The translations under genes were made by a program, and so were the position numbers. The notes under the pieces were generated by a model, which saw nothing but the letters and a program-made list of their open reading frames with translations, searched no databases and had not been told where the DNA came from. Of a DNA stretch of 64,000 nucleotides, positions 36,801 through 45,340 are shown one piece after another. This DNA comes from Verrucomicrobiota bacterium (GTDB taxonomy: Bacteria; Verrucomicrobiota; Verrucomicrobiia; Limisphaerales; UBA9464). Within the stretch, counting starts at the first letter, position 1. Each line of letters starts with the position of its first letter. The DNA lies in NCBI GenBank assembly GCA_017309115.1, contig JAFLEF010000007.1, forward strand, positions 1 to 64,000, in the 5' to 3' direction.

Positions 36801-39800
36801 CTTCAACCTGGTTGGCAGCGGCCCGCACCGAATCACCCCGCTGACACCCCTGCCCGACCTCACCGAATCCATCACGCTCGATGGGTTCAGCCAGCCCGGC
36901 ACTGAGCCCAACACCTCCGAACGCGCGGACGAAGCGGTCCGGCTCATTGAACTGGTCGGTTCGTCCCTTCCGGCCGGTTCCGCGGGACTTCAATTGGTCG
37001 CTCCCGGCAGCGTCGTTCGCGGACTGATCCTCCGGGAGTTTGCCGACGGACTCCGCCTGCGCGGCGACAGCAACCGGGTGGAGGGCTGCTGGATCTCCGA
37101 CAATACCTCGGCCGGAATCCGGTTCTTGAGCGGCCGTCAGCAGCACGTGGGCGGTCCCTTGCCCCCGCACCGCAATCGGTTCACCGGCAGTTCCCCGCAC
37201 CTCTTCTGGGAAGCCACCGCGGGACCCGGAACACGCGTGCTAGGGAATCTGATTGGTCTCGAGCCCGACGGCAGCACTCCTTCGCCGGGTTCGAACTCCT
37301 CCCTCGAAGTGTTCACCTCCCAGCCCCTGGAAATCGGCGGCAGCCAACCCGGCGAAGGCAATCGGATCGCCGGTCGCCTCCGAATCTACGCCGGCGTTGG
37401 CAAGAGTGTTCGCGGAAATGTCTTCCTGAATGGCGGGGTGGGCTTCCCCTCCGACTTCTTCCTTCCCAATGACGTCGGTGACGTCGATTCCGGGCCCAAC
37501 GGACTCCAGAATTTTCCCGAACTAACCTCCGCTCAGGCGGTCGTTGGAGGCACGCGGATTCATGGCAAGCTGAACAGCCGTCCCAATGCCGCCTTCGTCC
37601 TCGACCTCTATTCGCGGAGCAGCAACGCCCCGGTGGACGTCCGCTACCTCGGCTCCACAACGGTCACCACCGATGGCAGCGGCAACGCGACCTGGGACGT
37701 CACCCTCGCGACCGCCCCGATGCCCGGAACCGTTTACGGCACCGCTACGGATACGGACGGCAGCACCTCCTCCCTGGGCACGGCGATCCCCGCCACCACC
37801 GTGGTTCCGCCGCCAACCTGGATCGTCACCTCCACCGCCGACTCGGGGACGGGTTCTCTGCGGCAAGCCATTCTGGACGCAAACACGGCCTTCGCCACCG
37901 GACCCGGAACGATTCAGTTCAACTTGCCGGGGAACGTGATTCATCGCATCGAACCGCTCTCCTCACTGCCCACCTTGACCCAGGGAGTCATTCTCGACGG
38001 TTTGAGCCAGCCCGGCGCCTCCGCCCGGACTGATCCTTACCGGCAGAACAGCGATCTGCGCGTCCAGTTGCACGGAGGTTCAGCCGGGCCCGGCGCCGAT
38101 GGCTTGGTGCTCACCGGAACTGGACATGTGGTTCGCGGACTGATCTTCACCGGCTTCCGCACCGGCATCCTGGTGTCCAATGCTCCCGGATCCCGGATCG
38201 AACACAACTGGTTTGGCCATGACGGAGAATCCGGTGCCGTTCGCTCCGCTTCGGGAGTACGCCCCCAGGCGGTCGGCGTGGACGAGTTCCGCGGGGAGAT
38301 TGCCATCCGCGTTGTGAACACCTCGGATCTGGCCTCCATTGAGGGAGCGTCCACCCAGCTTTTGGAGAACTGGGTGGCCAACATGTCGGTGGCCGGCGTT
38401 TCACTGGACCGATCGAGAGAAGTTGAGATCCAGGGCCTCCTAAATGGCGTGGACAGGAACGGGGACCTGTTTGTACCGCCAACTCCGATCGGACTGGATA
38501 TGAACGCCGTGGAACGTGTGCAGGTATCGAGAAATTCCCAAGGCCCAGTGTACTCCCAGAACACCTTCGTGGGGAGCGAAGTGGGAATCCGCATCAAGAA
38601 CTCGCGTGACGTCGACATCTCCGAAGCCATCGTCGGCGGTGGGTTCAAGTCTGCTTGGCAACTGGCCACCACGCTCGGCATTCACCTGGAGAATTCCTCC
38701 AACGTGGACCTGATCGGCAATGACCTAAGTTTCAACCTCTCGGGCATCCGGGTTTGGGGTGAGTGTTTTGGCGGTAGAATTCAAGGCAACCGATTAAACG
38801 ACACTTTGGAGTTTGGAATTCGGGCCGAGAAACTGTCGTCAGGACTTCGCCTGGGCGGTTTCGGAATCGAGCCTGTGAATTACCTCGGACGCGGGCTCGG
38901 CTCGAGCGTTCAGGTCAACACCCCGTCGATGAGCTTCGTGGAGTTCAATCAGTTCGGAACCTGGGGATCCGGACTCTTCCTCGGACCCGACGCGGTACCG
39001 GCACCAACTCCGGAGATCGTTCTGCTGACTGACGGACTAGAACTCCGATCCAAGGATGGCGTGCCTGCCGGTCGGTTTGCGGTGCTGACCAGCGATGAAC
39101 TGCTCCAGATGTTTCTGCCCAAGGGAAACCTGTTCCTGCCTCCCTTCGAAACAGTGATCAAGTATCCGCTCGCCAGTCTCCTGCTGCAGCAGGCGGCCCT
39201 GAGCCAATTCGCGACTGTGCTGCTGGGAGCCCCGACGTACTCACGGATGGCGCGCCAGGTCGAAGGCGAGGCCGATCTGCGAATCCGGTTCGTGCCCTAT
39301 TCCCAATCCGACACCAACTTCTCCCGCGTTCGTCACGTCGCGCTCATTGAGAACCGGGGGCCTCTCAACGCCAACTACCAGGCCCGGATCTTGGGCCCCA
39401 TCAATTCCCGCCTTCGCGTTATCCCGCCCGAGTACGGATACGATGCACTCCAATTCTATATCAGCACTCCGTTCCAACGCGCGCAGTTCGATCCATCCGA
39501 AGTGGAGCTTTCAGGATCGCTTAAAGCCGGGGCGATGGTCTCCGTCCTCCTCGAGGTGGAGAACGCCCAAGGACTGCCGATCCAAGGCGAAGTCAATCCG
39601 ATCGATCGCGTTGATCCCGATCTTCAGAACAACCGCAGCAGCACCTCCCCCTTGGTTCTGCCGACCTCCGATCCGGTTGCGTTACGAATCGAGCCACTTC
39701 CCGTGGAACCCGTGGAAGTCGGTGAGACGGGAATCCTGAAATTTACCGTGCTCAATTCAGGCGCTACTGCGGCCAATGGTTGGCGGGTGTATCTGCCCGA

Positions 39801-41259
39801 CACCGGAACTTTCCAGGGAACCGCTGAGGACGCCCCGACCCATACGTCCACTCGCGATGCCACGGGATTGTGGCTGACTCCGAAGGCGGGACTCGGCGCC
39901 GGAGTTTCGCGGAATTTCGAACTGAAGTTCACCGCCGGCCTTACCGCGGCGTATGAGCGTCAACCCCTGTTCCTGACTGACTACACGTCTGATTCCTCGA
40001 GTCCCCCCTGGAATCATGCGCTCTTCGAGATCCGGGATTCCACTCAACTGGATCGGGGCGACGCCCCCGAATCCTACGGCACCAGCGCCGCGAGCGGCGG
40101 GCCAACGCACCGGGCCGTTCCTGGATTCCAACTCGGACTCCACGTCAGCGCCGATGCCACCGCTGCGCCTGGAGTTGGTGCCGACGCCGATGCTGACGAC
40201 GGAGTGTTCTTCCCCGATCCATTCGTTCCGGGATGGCCGGCAATGGTGGAGGTCTTGATTCCGGCGCAGGGGTATCTCGATGCCTGGCTTGACGCCGACC
40301 GCAACGGTTCCTTTGAACATCCGGCCGAGTCTCTGGCGCAGCTACTGCCGATGCCCCCGGCCAACGGATTCTCCCTACCCGTGCAACCCGGGCTCAACCG
40401 ATTCCGGCTCAACTTGCCGCCATCCCTCGCAATCGGCACCACCTATCTGCGCGCACGCTTCAGTCCGCTGGGCCAACTGGGACCGGACGGATTCGGCGGC
40501 ACGGGAGAGGTGGAGGACTACCGGGTGGAAGTCTATTCGGCACCGCCCGATTTTGGCGACGCACCGGACTTCCTCGCCAATCCTGGATATCCCACCCTGG
40601 CGGTCCACGACGGAGCGTCTCACCTCTGGAGCCCCACCGGACCCAAACTGGGAACCCGGTGGGATTCCGAGCCGTCGCCCCAGCCCGATGGATCGGCCCT
40701 GGGGGACGATCAAGCGAATGAACTCGGCGAGAACAGTGACGAGGACGGCGTGGCCCTGGTGGGACTGATGGTACCGGGACAATCCGCCAACATCCGCGTC
40801 ACCACGACGCTGGCCCCCGGCACCACCGCCAAAGTGGACGGCTGGATTGATTTCAACGCGGACTTCGATTGGGACGACGCGGGCGAACAGGTGGCCATCT
40901 CTCGAACGGTGAACCCCGGAGCGAACCTCATTTCCATTCCCATTCCCGCCAACGCCGCGATCGGAAACACCTTTGCCCGCATCCGACTGAGCACCGCTGG
41001 GGGTCTGACGCCGCGAGGACCGGCGCCCGATGGCGAGGTGGAGGATTATCAGGTGACGATCACGGCGCCTCAGGACTGCCGATTCACGTCGTTTGAAGTG
41101 GTCCCGACCGGTCTGCGAATTCAGTGGAACGGAAACGCGGTGTTGGAAGGAAGCCCGTCGCTGAACGGGATTTGGATACCCGTCCCCGGACAGATCCCCG
41201 GCAACACCATCGTCCCCTTCTCGTCCGATCAACGATTCTTCCGCATCCAATGTCCGTAA
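30856..41259 (+). CDS. Giant secreted beta-helix protein with six repeated modules and GEVED domains
   Basis: A 3467-residue exported protein with signal peptide MNVSYVLRTLLGLVLVLKTA. Six modules follow, each opening with a CSLREA-like GPGSLRQALL motif (starts near residues 21, 530, 984, 1450, 1948 and 2320). Each continues as a parallel beta-helix (NVIQGNWIGVD, GNLISGN repeats). The first five modules close with an Ig-like segment ending TATDPxGNTSEF. The N-terminal six-module part is followed by an Ig/CARDB-like region and two DFGDAPD...GEVEDY domains (GEVED type, near 3080-3230 and 3240-3400). It ends in a short strand region (GLRIQWNGNAVLEGS) found in many Verrucomicrobial exoproteins. 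Probably a surface adhesin or polysaccharide-binding fibre; no enzyme motif seen. No PEP-CTERM anchor. Confidence 0.88.
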   Translation: MNVSYVLRTLLGLVLVLKTAAATFTITSTNSAGPGTWREAITNANANPGPDLIAFNLPPATRSTFPTTALPAITDPVTIDGTTQPGFSGTPIVELAGNFAGVADGLRLTTTNCILRGLIINRFSGDNVELNSGGGHVIEGCYLGLNLTGTADQGAGQQGVRLENSTGNRVGGPTVAQRNVISGNNQNGILLNGAGSSNNVIQGNWIGVDVTGTNRIANSQHGISLANAPANQLGGSQAGEGNLISGNTTGILIDGTSAAGNQIAGNWIGLLSSGKVVDALGNTDDGIRLQNAPGTRVGGLTEGARNVIGGNTDGIELTGVGTTGTRIEGNWIGWDALGQPGTNRNHGIQIILNASGNFVGGTEPAAANRIAHSRNDGLFLTGGTNNLVLGNPIWGNGGLALDLGANGVLANDATDADTGPNLQQNYPVLRQVILHSNHTEISGDLRSTPLSEFTVEFFANTQADASGAGEGEEFLGRAQVVTDASGLASFTVELPVATERRFFSSTATDSTGNTSEFSLSIRALTAQTPQTFVVTTTADAGAGSLRQALLDATNSFNVADRIEFNIPGPGPHTISPLTALPPIITPLILDGYSQPGATANTLSNGFDAALKIVLDGNSAPNGTDGLSVQAARALVRGLVLTRFKGDGLELSAASRDSAVEGCVIGLALDSADQGQVGAGILINGGISNRVGGTQPDQRNVISGNNRSGVELSGATTAGNRVEGNWIGLSLNGRLDRGNTQAGILVNQAPGSRIGGSESGAGNRVAGNDGQGIDLTGASPGTRVLGNWIGLTSTDVALKNNANGIQVNGSFFQIGGPGLGEGNWIAFNGQRGINVFSGTNNVIRGNRLTQNEGFGLDLGSNNRTANDLGDADTGANQLQNFPTLGAAEIRSTETQVQGSLNSRPSQTYQLDFYSSVTADPLGHGEADQYLGAAEITTDVEGNGTFNVSLPIVAIGRFLTATATDPLGNTSEFATNVIASSTLPAQTFTVTNTQDTGPGSLRQALLEADAAVSGSPHRIGFAIPGDGPHVITPQSPLPVLANESVIVDGFSQPGSRTNSLANGNNAVLKIVLDGTDVLVDHGLRFIRPGNEVRGLSIVSFRQNGLLLGGSSNVVEGCWIGLLPDGTAKGNAGTGIALARTIFGTEGSPFNRIGGPNPGARNVIGGNGSYGISIPGGGTNNVIQGNYVGTDPSGTAARANRAGINLSGLGASNNLLGGSSPGAGNLVSGNLQQGLDFNGAGSGNQVLGNRLGTDVTGLLPLPNGDSGIQISGSGAQTLGGTAPGAGNRIAFNGASGIELAGGSNTRGVTIRGNSITQNGELGIDLGGFGNVEFNDPDDTDDGANGRQNFPLLTSGTVEATQTRVVGVLDSRPLQTYALDFYANVAANDSAHGEGDQYLGSHTVTTDAQGDASFDVTFPVAATGLFLTATATDPDGNTSEFSAAFKAQSTLGGQTFVVINTQDSGPGSLRQAILDSNANPTSGNRIEFQIPGAGPHVIQPATSLPVLIGPVTVDGFTQAGAQPNSLPDGNNAVLAVQLAGTSGTGFTLTDRDARVRGFSLTGFSTAVQLGGTNNQVAGCWLGLAPNGTNGPNNFGVVATSGKNGAIGGLQPADRTVISANQFTGISLSGTQDFVVAGNFIGTDATGLQSRPNDPNGVTVTGSGNTTIGGATLSARNLIAGHREVGLRVEDSSGVLVGNNWIGVAANGTSALGNGTGIEFRRVVGSEVRGNVISGNFASGLLMSGDPDGFNRVLGNRIGTDVSGSLPLPNFGPGISVSSTTDVGIGGLNAGEGNQIAHNDGPGIAVSLPARTVAIRANQIFNNAQLGIDRRFNGVSTNDVPDADGIPNYPTITAARVNVATVDLEGSIQAGPSQNLRLDFYASGSPDSSGFGEGEQYLGSTTVDTDATGFATYSLTLPTAATGRWITATSTDPSGDTSEFSAAFRADSSVATGEFLVTNTLDSGPGSLRQALLEANQVAGVSNNLIRFNLVGSGPHRITPLTPLPDLTESITLDGFSQPGTEPNTSERADEAVRLIELVGSSLPAGSAGLQLVAPGSVVRGLILREFADGLRLRGDSNRVEGCWISDNTSAGIRFLSGRQQHVGGPLPPHRNRFTGSSPHLFWEATAGPGTRVLGNLIGLEPDGSTPSPGSNSSLEVFTSQPLEIGGSQPGEGNRIAGRLRIYAGVGKSVRGNVFLNGGVGFPSDFFLPNDVGDVDSGPNGLQNFPELTSAQAVVGGTRIHGKLNSRPNAAFVLDLYSRSSNAPVDVRYLGSTTVTTDGSGNATWDVTLATAPMPGTVYGTATDTDGSTSSLGTAIPATTVVPPPTWIVTSTADSGTGSLRQAILDANTAFATGPGTIQFNLPGNVIHRIEPLSSLPTLTQGVILDGLSQPGASARTDPYRQNSDLRVQLHGGSAGPGADGLVLTGTGHVVRGLIFTGFRTGILVSNAPGSRIEHNWFGHDGESGAVRSASGVRPQAVGVDEFRGEIAIRVVNTSDLASIEGASTQLLENWVANMSVAGVSLDRSREVEIQGLLNGVDRNGDLFVPPTPIGLDMNAVERVQVSRNSQGPVYSQNTFVGSEVGIRIKNSRDVDISEAIVGGGFKSAWQLATTLGIHLENSSNVDLIGNDLSFNLSGIRVWGECFGGRIQGNRLNDTLEFGIRAEKLSSGLRLGGFGIEPVNYLGRGLGSSVQVNTPSMSFVEFNQFGTWGSGLFLGPDAVPAPTPEIVLLTDGLELRSKDGVPAGRFAVLTSDELLQMFLPKGNLFLPPFETVIKYPLASLLLQQAALSQFATVLLGAPTYSRMARQVEGEADLRIRFVPYSQSDTNFSRVRHVALIENRGPLNANYQARILGPINSRLRVIPPEYGYDALQFYISTPFQRAQFDPSEVELSGSLKAGAMVSVLLEVENAQGLPIQGEVNPIDRVDPDLQNNRSSTSPLVLPTSDPVALRIEPLPVEPVEVGETGILKFTVLNSGATAANGWRVYLPDTGTFQGTAEDAPTHTSTRDATGLWLTPKAGLGAGVSRNFELKFTAGLTAAYERQPLFLTDYTSDSSSPPWNHALFEIRDSTQLDRGDAPESYGTSAASGGPTHRAVPGFQLGLHVSADATAAPGVGADADADDGVFFPDPFVPGWPAMVEVLIPAQGYLDAWLDADRNGSFEHPAESLAQLLPMPPANGFSLPVQPGLNRFRLNLPPSLAIGTTYLRARFSPLGQLGPDGFGGTGEVEDYRVEVYSAPPDFGDAPDFLANPGYPTLAVHDGASHLWSPTGPKLGTRWDSEPSPQPDGSALGDDQANELGENSDEDGVALVGLMVPGQSANIRVTTTLAPGTTAKVDGWIDFNADFDWDDAGEQVAISRTVNPGANLISIPIPANAAIGNTFARIRLSTAGGLTPRGPAPDGEVEDYQVTITAPQDCRFTSFEVVPTGLRIQWNGNAVLEGSPSLNGIWIPVPGQIPGNTIVPFSSDQRFFRIQCP

Positions 41260-41280
41260 CCACGGGCCAACGGTTCGGAA

Positions 41281-41329
41281 TCGGGGAGTGAACCCCGAAC
41301 GAAGACCCCAGCTCCCAGTGTTCTGGGGT
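41281..41329 (+). terminator. Two tandem hairpins after the giant gene
   Basis: TCGGGG-AGTGAA-CCCCGA (41281-41298) and ACCCCAG-N11-CTGGGGT (41305-41329), 21 bp after the stop. There is no T-run, so termination is possible but not certain. Confidence 0.4.
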
Positions 41330-41496
41330 TACCCGGGGGCGGTGGGCATTCCGGGTTCCTTCCGGAATTCGACCCCTCCAAAGCCTCCCTCCCCGCCCAC
41401 AAATCGCTAAAGCCCCGTAAAGTCGGGCGATTTGCGTACATTGAAATGCTATGTATCCTGCGCCTGCACAGATTCATTAGTCCTTCAGTTGCTCCC

Positions 41497-42546
41497 ATGA
41501 AACTCTCCCGCCCCTCCGCTCTAAACGCCTTCGCCTCCTTCCCCCGTCACCTGCTCGTGCTGCTCCTCCTGATGCTGCCTTTAAACGGACTCCGCGCGGC
41601 GAGTTTTCAGCTGGTGGCGGATTTCCCGGTGATTGAAACCGACGAGAACCGCCCGCGGGTCGCCCTTCAAGTGCGTCTGGACCCAGGCCTAAATCCCGAC
41701 CCGGTGACGGTTCGATTCACGGTGGTCGGCGGAACGGCCCGGGACGGTGTGGATTTCAAACTCTCCGAACCAACAGTAGTTTTGGAGCCGTTCATTCCTT
41801 TCGGACTCGTGTTCCTCGAAATCCTCTCCGATGGGGAAGTCGAGCCGACCCGGAACATTCTGTTGCAGGCGAGCATCGAAGGGGCCTCCACGGGTTCGAC
41901 GCAACTCGAGGTGTTGATTCGGGATGGCGACAGTCCGGGATTGGTCGGCTTCATTTCGCCGCGATTCTCGGTGAACGAGGCGGTTCCTGGAGGTCTCACG
42001 GAGATTTCGTTGTGGCGGACCCAGGATGTTAAAAAGCCGGCGGAGGTCGCGGTGCGCATCGAAGGACAGGGGTTGGACGCGCTCGTGGAAGGTCAAGGTC
42101 CGGTGGTGATGGCGAAGTTTGCACCGGGCGATTCTCGGGCGTACCTCCGGCTTCCGCTGGTCAATGACTCCCTGGCACTCGGAGATCGGGAACTGCGGCT
42201 AGCGATTGAAGCCGAAGGCACCACGCTGGAGCGGATTCCGGAACTGACGACCGCGGTGCTCACCATTTCGGACGACGACGTGGACCGCGGCCTTGAGCCG
42301 CTCACGGTCCGGGACTGGGTGAATGACGGCATCCGAGGCGTCCAGATCACCGGCCGGGTTCCCCGCGGATTCCAGCAGCGGATCGAATACTCGGATGCTG
42401 GCGTCGAAGGTCCGTGGCAGATTCTGACGGTCCTCCTCGGACAAGAGGGCGAGTCGACAGCGTTCGACTCCTACGAAGCCTCCTTCGGCATGCGGATGTA
42501 CCGGAGTGTCCCGGTGGATCCCCTGGAACTAACCCTGCCTTGGTGA
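41497..42546 (+). CDS. Exported Calx-beta domain protein
   Basis: A 349-residue secreted protein. The ATG at 41497 gives a clear signal peptide (HLLVLLLLMLPLNGLRA); an in-frame ATG at 41446 adds 17 unlikely residues. Two Calx-beta domains are visible, the first with VTVRFTVVGGTARDGVDF and the second starting FSVNEAVPGG, ending TAVLTISDDD. In other proteins these domains bind Ca2+. The C-terminal QRIEYSDAGVEGPWQILTV is the Verrucomicrobial terminal strand module. It follows the giant gene on the same strand after 237 bp and may act with it at the surface, but I see no proof of an operon. Confidence 0.83.
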   Translation: MKLSRPSALNAFASFPRHLLVLLLLMLPLNGLRAASFQLVADFPVIETDENRPRVALQVRLDPGLNPDPVTVRFTVVGGTARDGVDFKLSEPTVVLEPFIPFGLVFLEILSDGEVEPTRNILLQASIEGASTGSTQLEVLIRDGDSPGLVGFISPRFSVNEAVPGGLTEISLWRTQDVKKPAEVAVRIEGQGLDALVEGQGPVVMAKFAPGDSRAYLRLPLVNDSLALGDRELRLAIEAEGTTLERIPELTTAVLTISDDDVDRGLEPLTVRDWVNDGIRGVQITGRVPRGFQQRIEYSDAGVEGPWQILTVLLGQEGESTAFDSYEASFGMRMYRSVPVDPLELTLPW

Positions 42547-42578
42547 ATGGCGCATGGTTCTGCAAAGCCACCTCAACC

Positions 42579-42668
42579 GGTGGGGCGACGCTCTGGAGCC
42601 GTTTGCGTGTGGACTCCCGACGCGTCATTCGCCAAGACACGCACGGCTCGGTGTAACCTCGCCCTACC
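42579..42668 (+). repeat. Hairpin element, copy f
   Basis: GGTGGGGCGACGCTCTGGAG start and CTCGCCCTACC end, followed by a CTCAGCT stretch. The inner CGCGTCATTCGCC segment matches copies c, g and i. Confidence 0.85.
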
Positions 42669-42700
42669 ATGCCGACCTTTCAGCTCTCAGCTTTCTCAAC

Positions 42701-42791
42701 GGTGGGGCGACACTCCGCGGAGCCGTCCGCGTGACGACACCCCACGCGTCATTCATTCAACGAGACGGGCCCGATGGAACCTCGCCCTACC
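42701..42791 (+). repeat. Hairpin element, copy g
   Basis: GGTGGGGCGACACTCCGCGG start and CTCGCCCTACC end; followed directly by a CCAGATTC...GGGAGACC module. Confidence 0.85.
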
Positions 42792-42796
42792 GGCAC

Positions 42797-42942
42797 CTTT
42801 CCTGTTTTCATGTTTTCCAGATTCATCCCCTCCCCTTCCGCGTCTCCGCGCCCGCCGCGGGAGACCCGTTCGACGTTCGCGGGAGGACTCCCGACGCGCC
42901 TCTCGCCGAGACACCCACGGCTCGGTGTAACCTCGCCCTACC
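42797..42942 (+). repeat. CCGCGGGAGACC module fused to a truncated hairpin element (copy h)
   Basis: The module (42797-42873) resembles that at 26.58 kb; the hairpin following it lacks its left arm but keeps GACTCCCGACGCGCC and the CTCGCCCTACC end. The element end touches the stop codon of the C25-like gene at 42945. Confidence 0.8.
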
Positions 42943-42944
42943 CC

Positions 42945-44042
42945 TTACCGCTCCGGCAACCGCAGCGTGGGATCGCCATACAGCACGGTTCCGAGCGCTT
43001 TCGGATTGCGCGCCAGGGTCTGATTCCAGAGCTGCCCCAACGTCAGCCGGGAGGCACCGACCAATTCCCAGTTGCCAAAGCCAGTGGTGGCCGTCGCCAA
43101 CCCTCCTCCGCCGAGGGGATTCATCAATTGGGTGGAACCGAAGTCGACCTGATAGGAACCGTAATAGAGATACAACACGGACCACGGCGTGGATCGCGCC
43201 GCCCACCAGAGCGCTGACACGTTGAGGGCCTTGAAATCAGACATCAGGCCAAACGGCGCTTCGTCACCAAGGGCGAAATCCTGCACGCTGGAGCCGTCGA
43301 CGGAGTTGAAGAACAACGGTTCCACCCCGTACTCGGCCAGGGACCAATTCCAAAAGAGCTCCGAAGGTAGGGTCGAGTTGCGTCCGTTCGCCGTGAGATG
43401 CCGCGGCGACCACATGCCAGTGCGGTAGGCGTGTTGATTGGAAAACCACTCCCGATACTTCAGTCGCTGAAAGGAGGTCTTGTCCAAGAGGCTGCCCCAA
43501 GACTTCGGATTCAACATGCTGAGATCCAGAAATCCGATGCAGGCCAGCGGTGCGCCCGGCAGGTAATCCTGATCAAACTTCCCGTCGCCCGGAACATTCC
43601 TCTGTTTCGCGGAGGGCAGCATGCCGCTGTTATCCCGCACGTCGGTCCACTGCTCGGAGGGCGTCGCGTAGTAAGCCGTGCAGGCGTAAGCCCCGGTGGT
43701 TCCCGGATGTCCGTCGGGATTGAGCGCCTGACCCGAGTACGGCAGCGGACACATGCCGACGAAGAAGATGTGCACGCCCGGATCAGCAGCCATTCGAGGC
43801 CAGAGGGTCTTCTCCGCCAAGGTCACATGTTGCAACAGTTCCGAACGGCCCCGCTTCGGAACGGTGATCGTCTCGACCTTCCAACCCTCCTGCCGCAGAT
43901 CCGCTTCGTGTTGCGCCAACTCGGCGGCCAGTTCGTTTCCGAGGTTTTGTTCAATCACCCGCAGCACCGACTGCGCGGTGACGGGTGAGACGAAGATGAG
44001 AAGCGGTAGGACCAAAGTCCGGATAACGAGTGAGAATGACAT
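42945..44042 (-). CDS. Secreted C25-like protein of unknown function
   Basis: A 365-residue exported protein with signal peptide MSFSLVIRTLVLPLLIFVSP. The YGDPTLRL C-terminus and the FFVG...PYSG core recall the caspase-like fold of gingipain-type (C25) peptidases. The position where related proteins have GH reads GMCPLPYSG here, and I see no convincing Cys/His pair, so it is probably not a peptidase. The family is common in Verrucomicrobia as stand-alone exoproteins. Function unknown; a binding role is a guess. Confidence 0.65.
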   Translation of the reverse strand: MSFSLVIRTLVLPLLIFVSPVTAQSVLRVIEQNLGNELAAELAQHEADLRQEGWKVETITVPKRGRSELLQHVTLAEKTLWPRMAADPGVHIFFVGMCPLPYSGQALNPDGHPGTTGAYACTAYYATPSEQWTDVRDNSGMLPSAKQRNVPGDGKFDQDYLPGAPLACIGFLDLSMLNPKSWGSLLDKTSFQRLKYREWFSNQHAYRTGMWSPRHLTANGRNSTLPSELFWNWSLAEYGVEPLFFNSVDGSSVQDFALGDEAPFGLMSDFKALNVSALWWAARSTPWSVLYLYYGSYQVDFGSTQLMNPLGGGGLATATTGFGNWELVGASRLTLGQLWNQTLARNPKALGTVLYGDPTLRLPER

Positions 44043-44589
44043 GCCAGAGCGACCCGGGGACTGGGGTCCCTGGTTAAACGAGAAGTATGATTGAGCCGGG
44101 GCCTGGACCGCATCCGCGATCCAACCAAAGCACCCGACGATGACGCCTAAGGACCGAGGAAGGCTGATCCGAATGGCCCTGGAACCGCGGTCCGCCGCCT
44201 AACGTTCCTTCCCGCTACGTCACCCAGACGGGCCGGCCACTACCGGACAGACCCATGACGCTCCATCTTGAAACCTCCCAACCAAACTCCATCCCGGCCG
44301 CTCTGATCTGGCACTCGGGACATTTGGCAGGGGTATCGGGAACCTTAACCCAAACGCTCCCATGACTAAGCACCGTCCATGCCACCGATCCGATCACACT
44401 CCGGGTCCAAGAGACAGACCATTGTTCGTCTGGGTTTACCCGGACGGTGGGCCGCCTGACAGTTCGCACCTGGGTCTAGGCACCCGACAACCCTTTTCAC
44501 CTATCTGAGTCAACCTCGGTTCATCTGCCGATCCATCTTAACCATACCGAGACTCGACGACTTAGGGCGGGTGGGATACTCCATGCCGA
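44043..44589. other. Non-coding spacer before the ECF sigma gene
   Basis: A 547-bp spacer between divergent genes with none of the dispersed repeats. Minus-strand frame 44215-44469 is open but has no recognisable domain apart from a lone CPEC. It probably holds promoters for both flanking genes; I could not identify specific elements. Confidence 0.5.
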
Positions 44590-45312
44590 ATGGCCCTAGG
44601 CGAACACCCCAGCAAAAGCGGAGTCTTCGCGACGACGCACTGGAGCGTGGTGCTCACCGCGGGTCCCAACAATGACGCCACCGCTGCCGCTGCATGGGAA
44701 AAGTTGGCGGGCACGTACTGGTATCCCGTCTATGCCCACGTCCGCCGGCGCGTGGGCTCGTCCTTCGAAGCCGAGGACCTCGTGCAAGGGTTCTTTGAGT
44801 CACTCCTGAAACGCCGGTCCCTTCGGCAGGTCGACCCGGGACGGGGACGCTTCCGAACCTTCCTTCTGTCCGCGCTCAATTACTTTCTCGCGGACCAGTT
44901 TGAACGGGACACCGCCGCCAAACGCGGACGCGGCCAGGTGGTGTCGTTCGACGCGCTGGAGGCGGAGCAGCGCTTCCTTCACGAACCGGTCTCGGGTGAC
45001 GCCCCCGACCGGGAGTTCGACCGACATTGGGCCGAGACCGTAGTCGAACGCTCCTTGGCGAATCTGGAAGCGGAACAGCGTCAGGCCGGACGCGAGCGGG
45101 AGTTCGAAGTGCTCAAGGAATTCCTCGCCCGCGAAGTGGAAGCCGGCGAGTACGAACCGGTCGCCCGGCAACTCGCGCTCTCCCCCAATGCCGTGGCCGC
45201 CGCCGTCCGCCGTTTGCGCCATCGGCTCCGCACCCTGACCCTGGCGGAACTCACCCACACCACTGCCAGCCTGGCCGACGGCGAGGCGGAATTGCGTAGC
45301 CTGTTTGGCTGA
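44590..45312 (+). CDS. ECF-type RNA polymerase sigma factor
   Basis: A 240-residue sigma-70 family regulator of the kind expanded in Planctomycetes and Verrucomicrobia. The N-terminal FATTHWSVVL is typical of this ECF group; region 2 includes FEAEDLVQGFFESLL and region 4 YEPVARQLALSPNAVAAAVR. It ends 28 bp before the kinase start, so they form an operon. In related organisms such pairs encode a sigma factor whose activity depends on the linked kinase; here that link is inferred from position. Confidence 0.92.
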   Translation: MALGEHPSKSGVFATTHWSVVLTAGPNNDATAAAAWEKLAGTYWYPVYAHVRRRVGSSFEAEDLVQGFFESLLKRRSLRQVDPGRGRFRTFLLSALNYFLADQFERDTAAKRGRGQVVSFDALEAEQRFLHEPVSGDAPDREFDRHWAETVVERSLANLEAEQRQAGREREFEVLKEFLAREVEAGEYEPVARQLALSPNAVAAAVRRLRHRLRTLTLAELTHTTASLADGEAELRSLFG

Positions 45313-45340
45313 CGCACGTCACTCGAGAGGACGGATTCCG

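Larger units (their letters stand above)
42547..42944. other. Repeat cluster between convergent genes
   Basis: Holds two full hairpin elements (42579-42668, 42701-42791), a CTCAGCT stretch (42677-42695), a CCGCGGGAGACC module (42797-42873) and a truncated third hairpin element (42874-42942). The last ends exactly before the stop codon of the gene on the minus strand. No coding sequence. Confidence 0.85.

Noticed and set aside
35419-37200. A 593-codon minus-strand frame inside the giant gene
   Set aside because: Mirrors the repetitive Gly/Asn-rich coding of the beta-helix gene; its translation is low-complexity and repeats with the modules.
44215-44469. An 84-residue minus-strand frame with CPEC before the ECF sigma gene
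   Set aside because: Only one half of a zinc ribbon and no homologous context; insufficient to call a gene.
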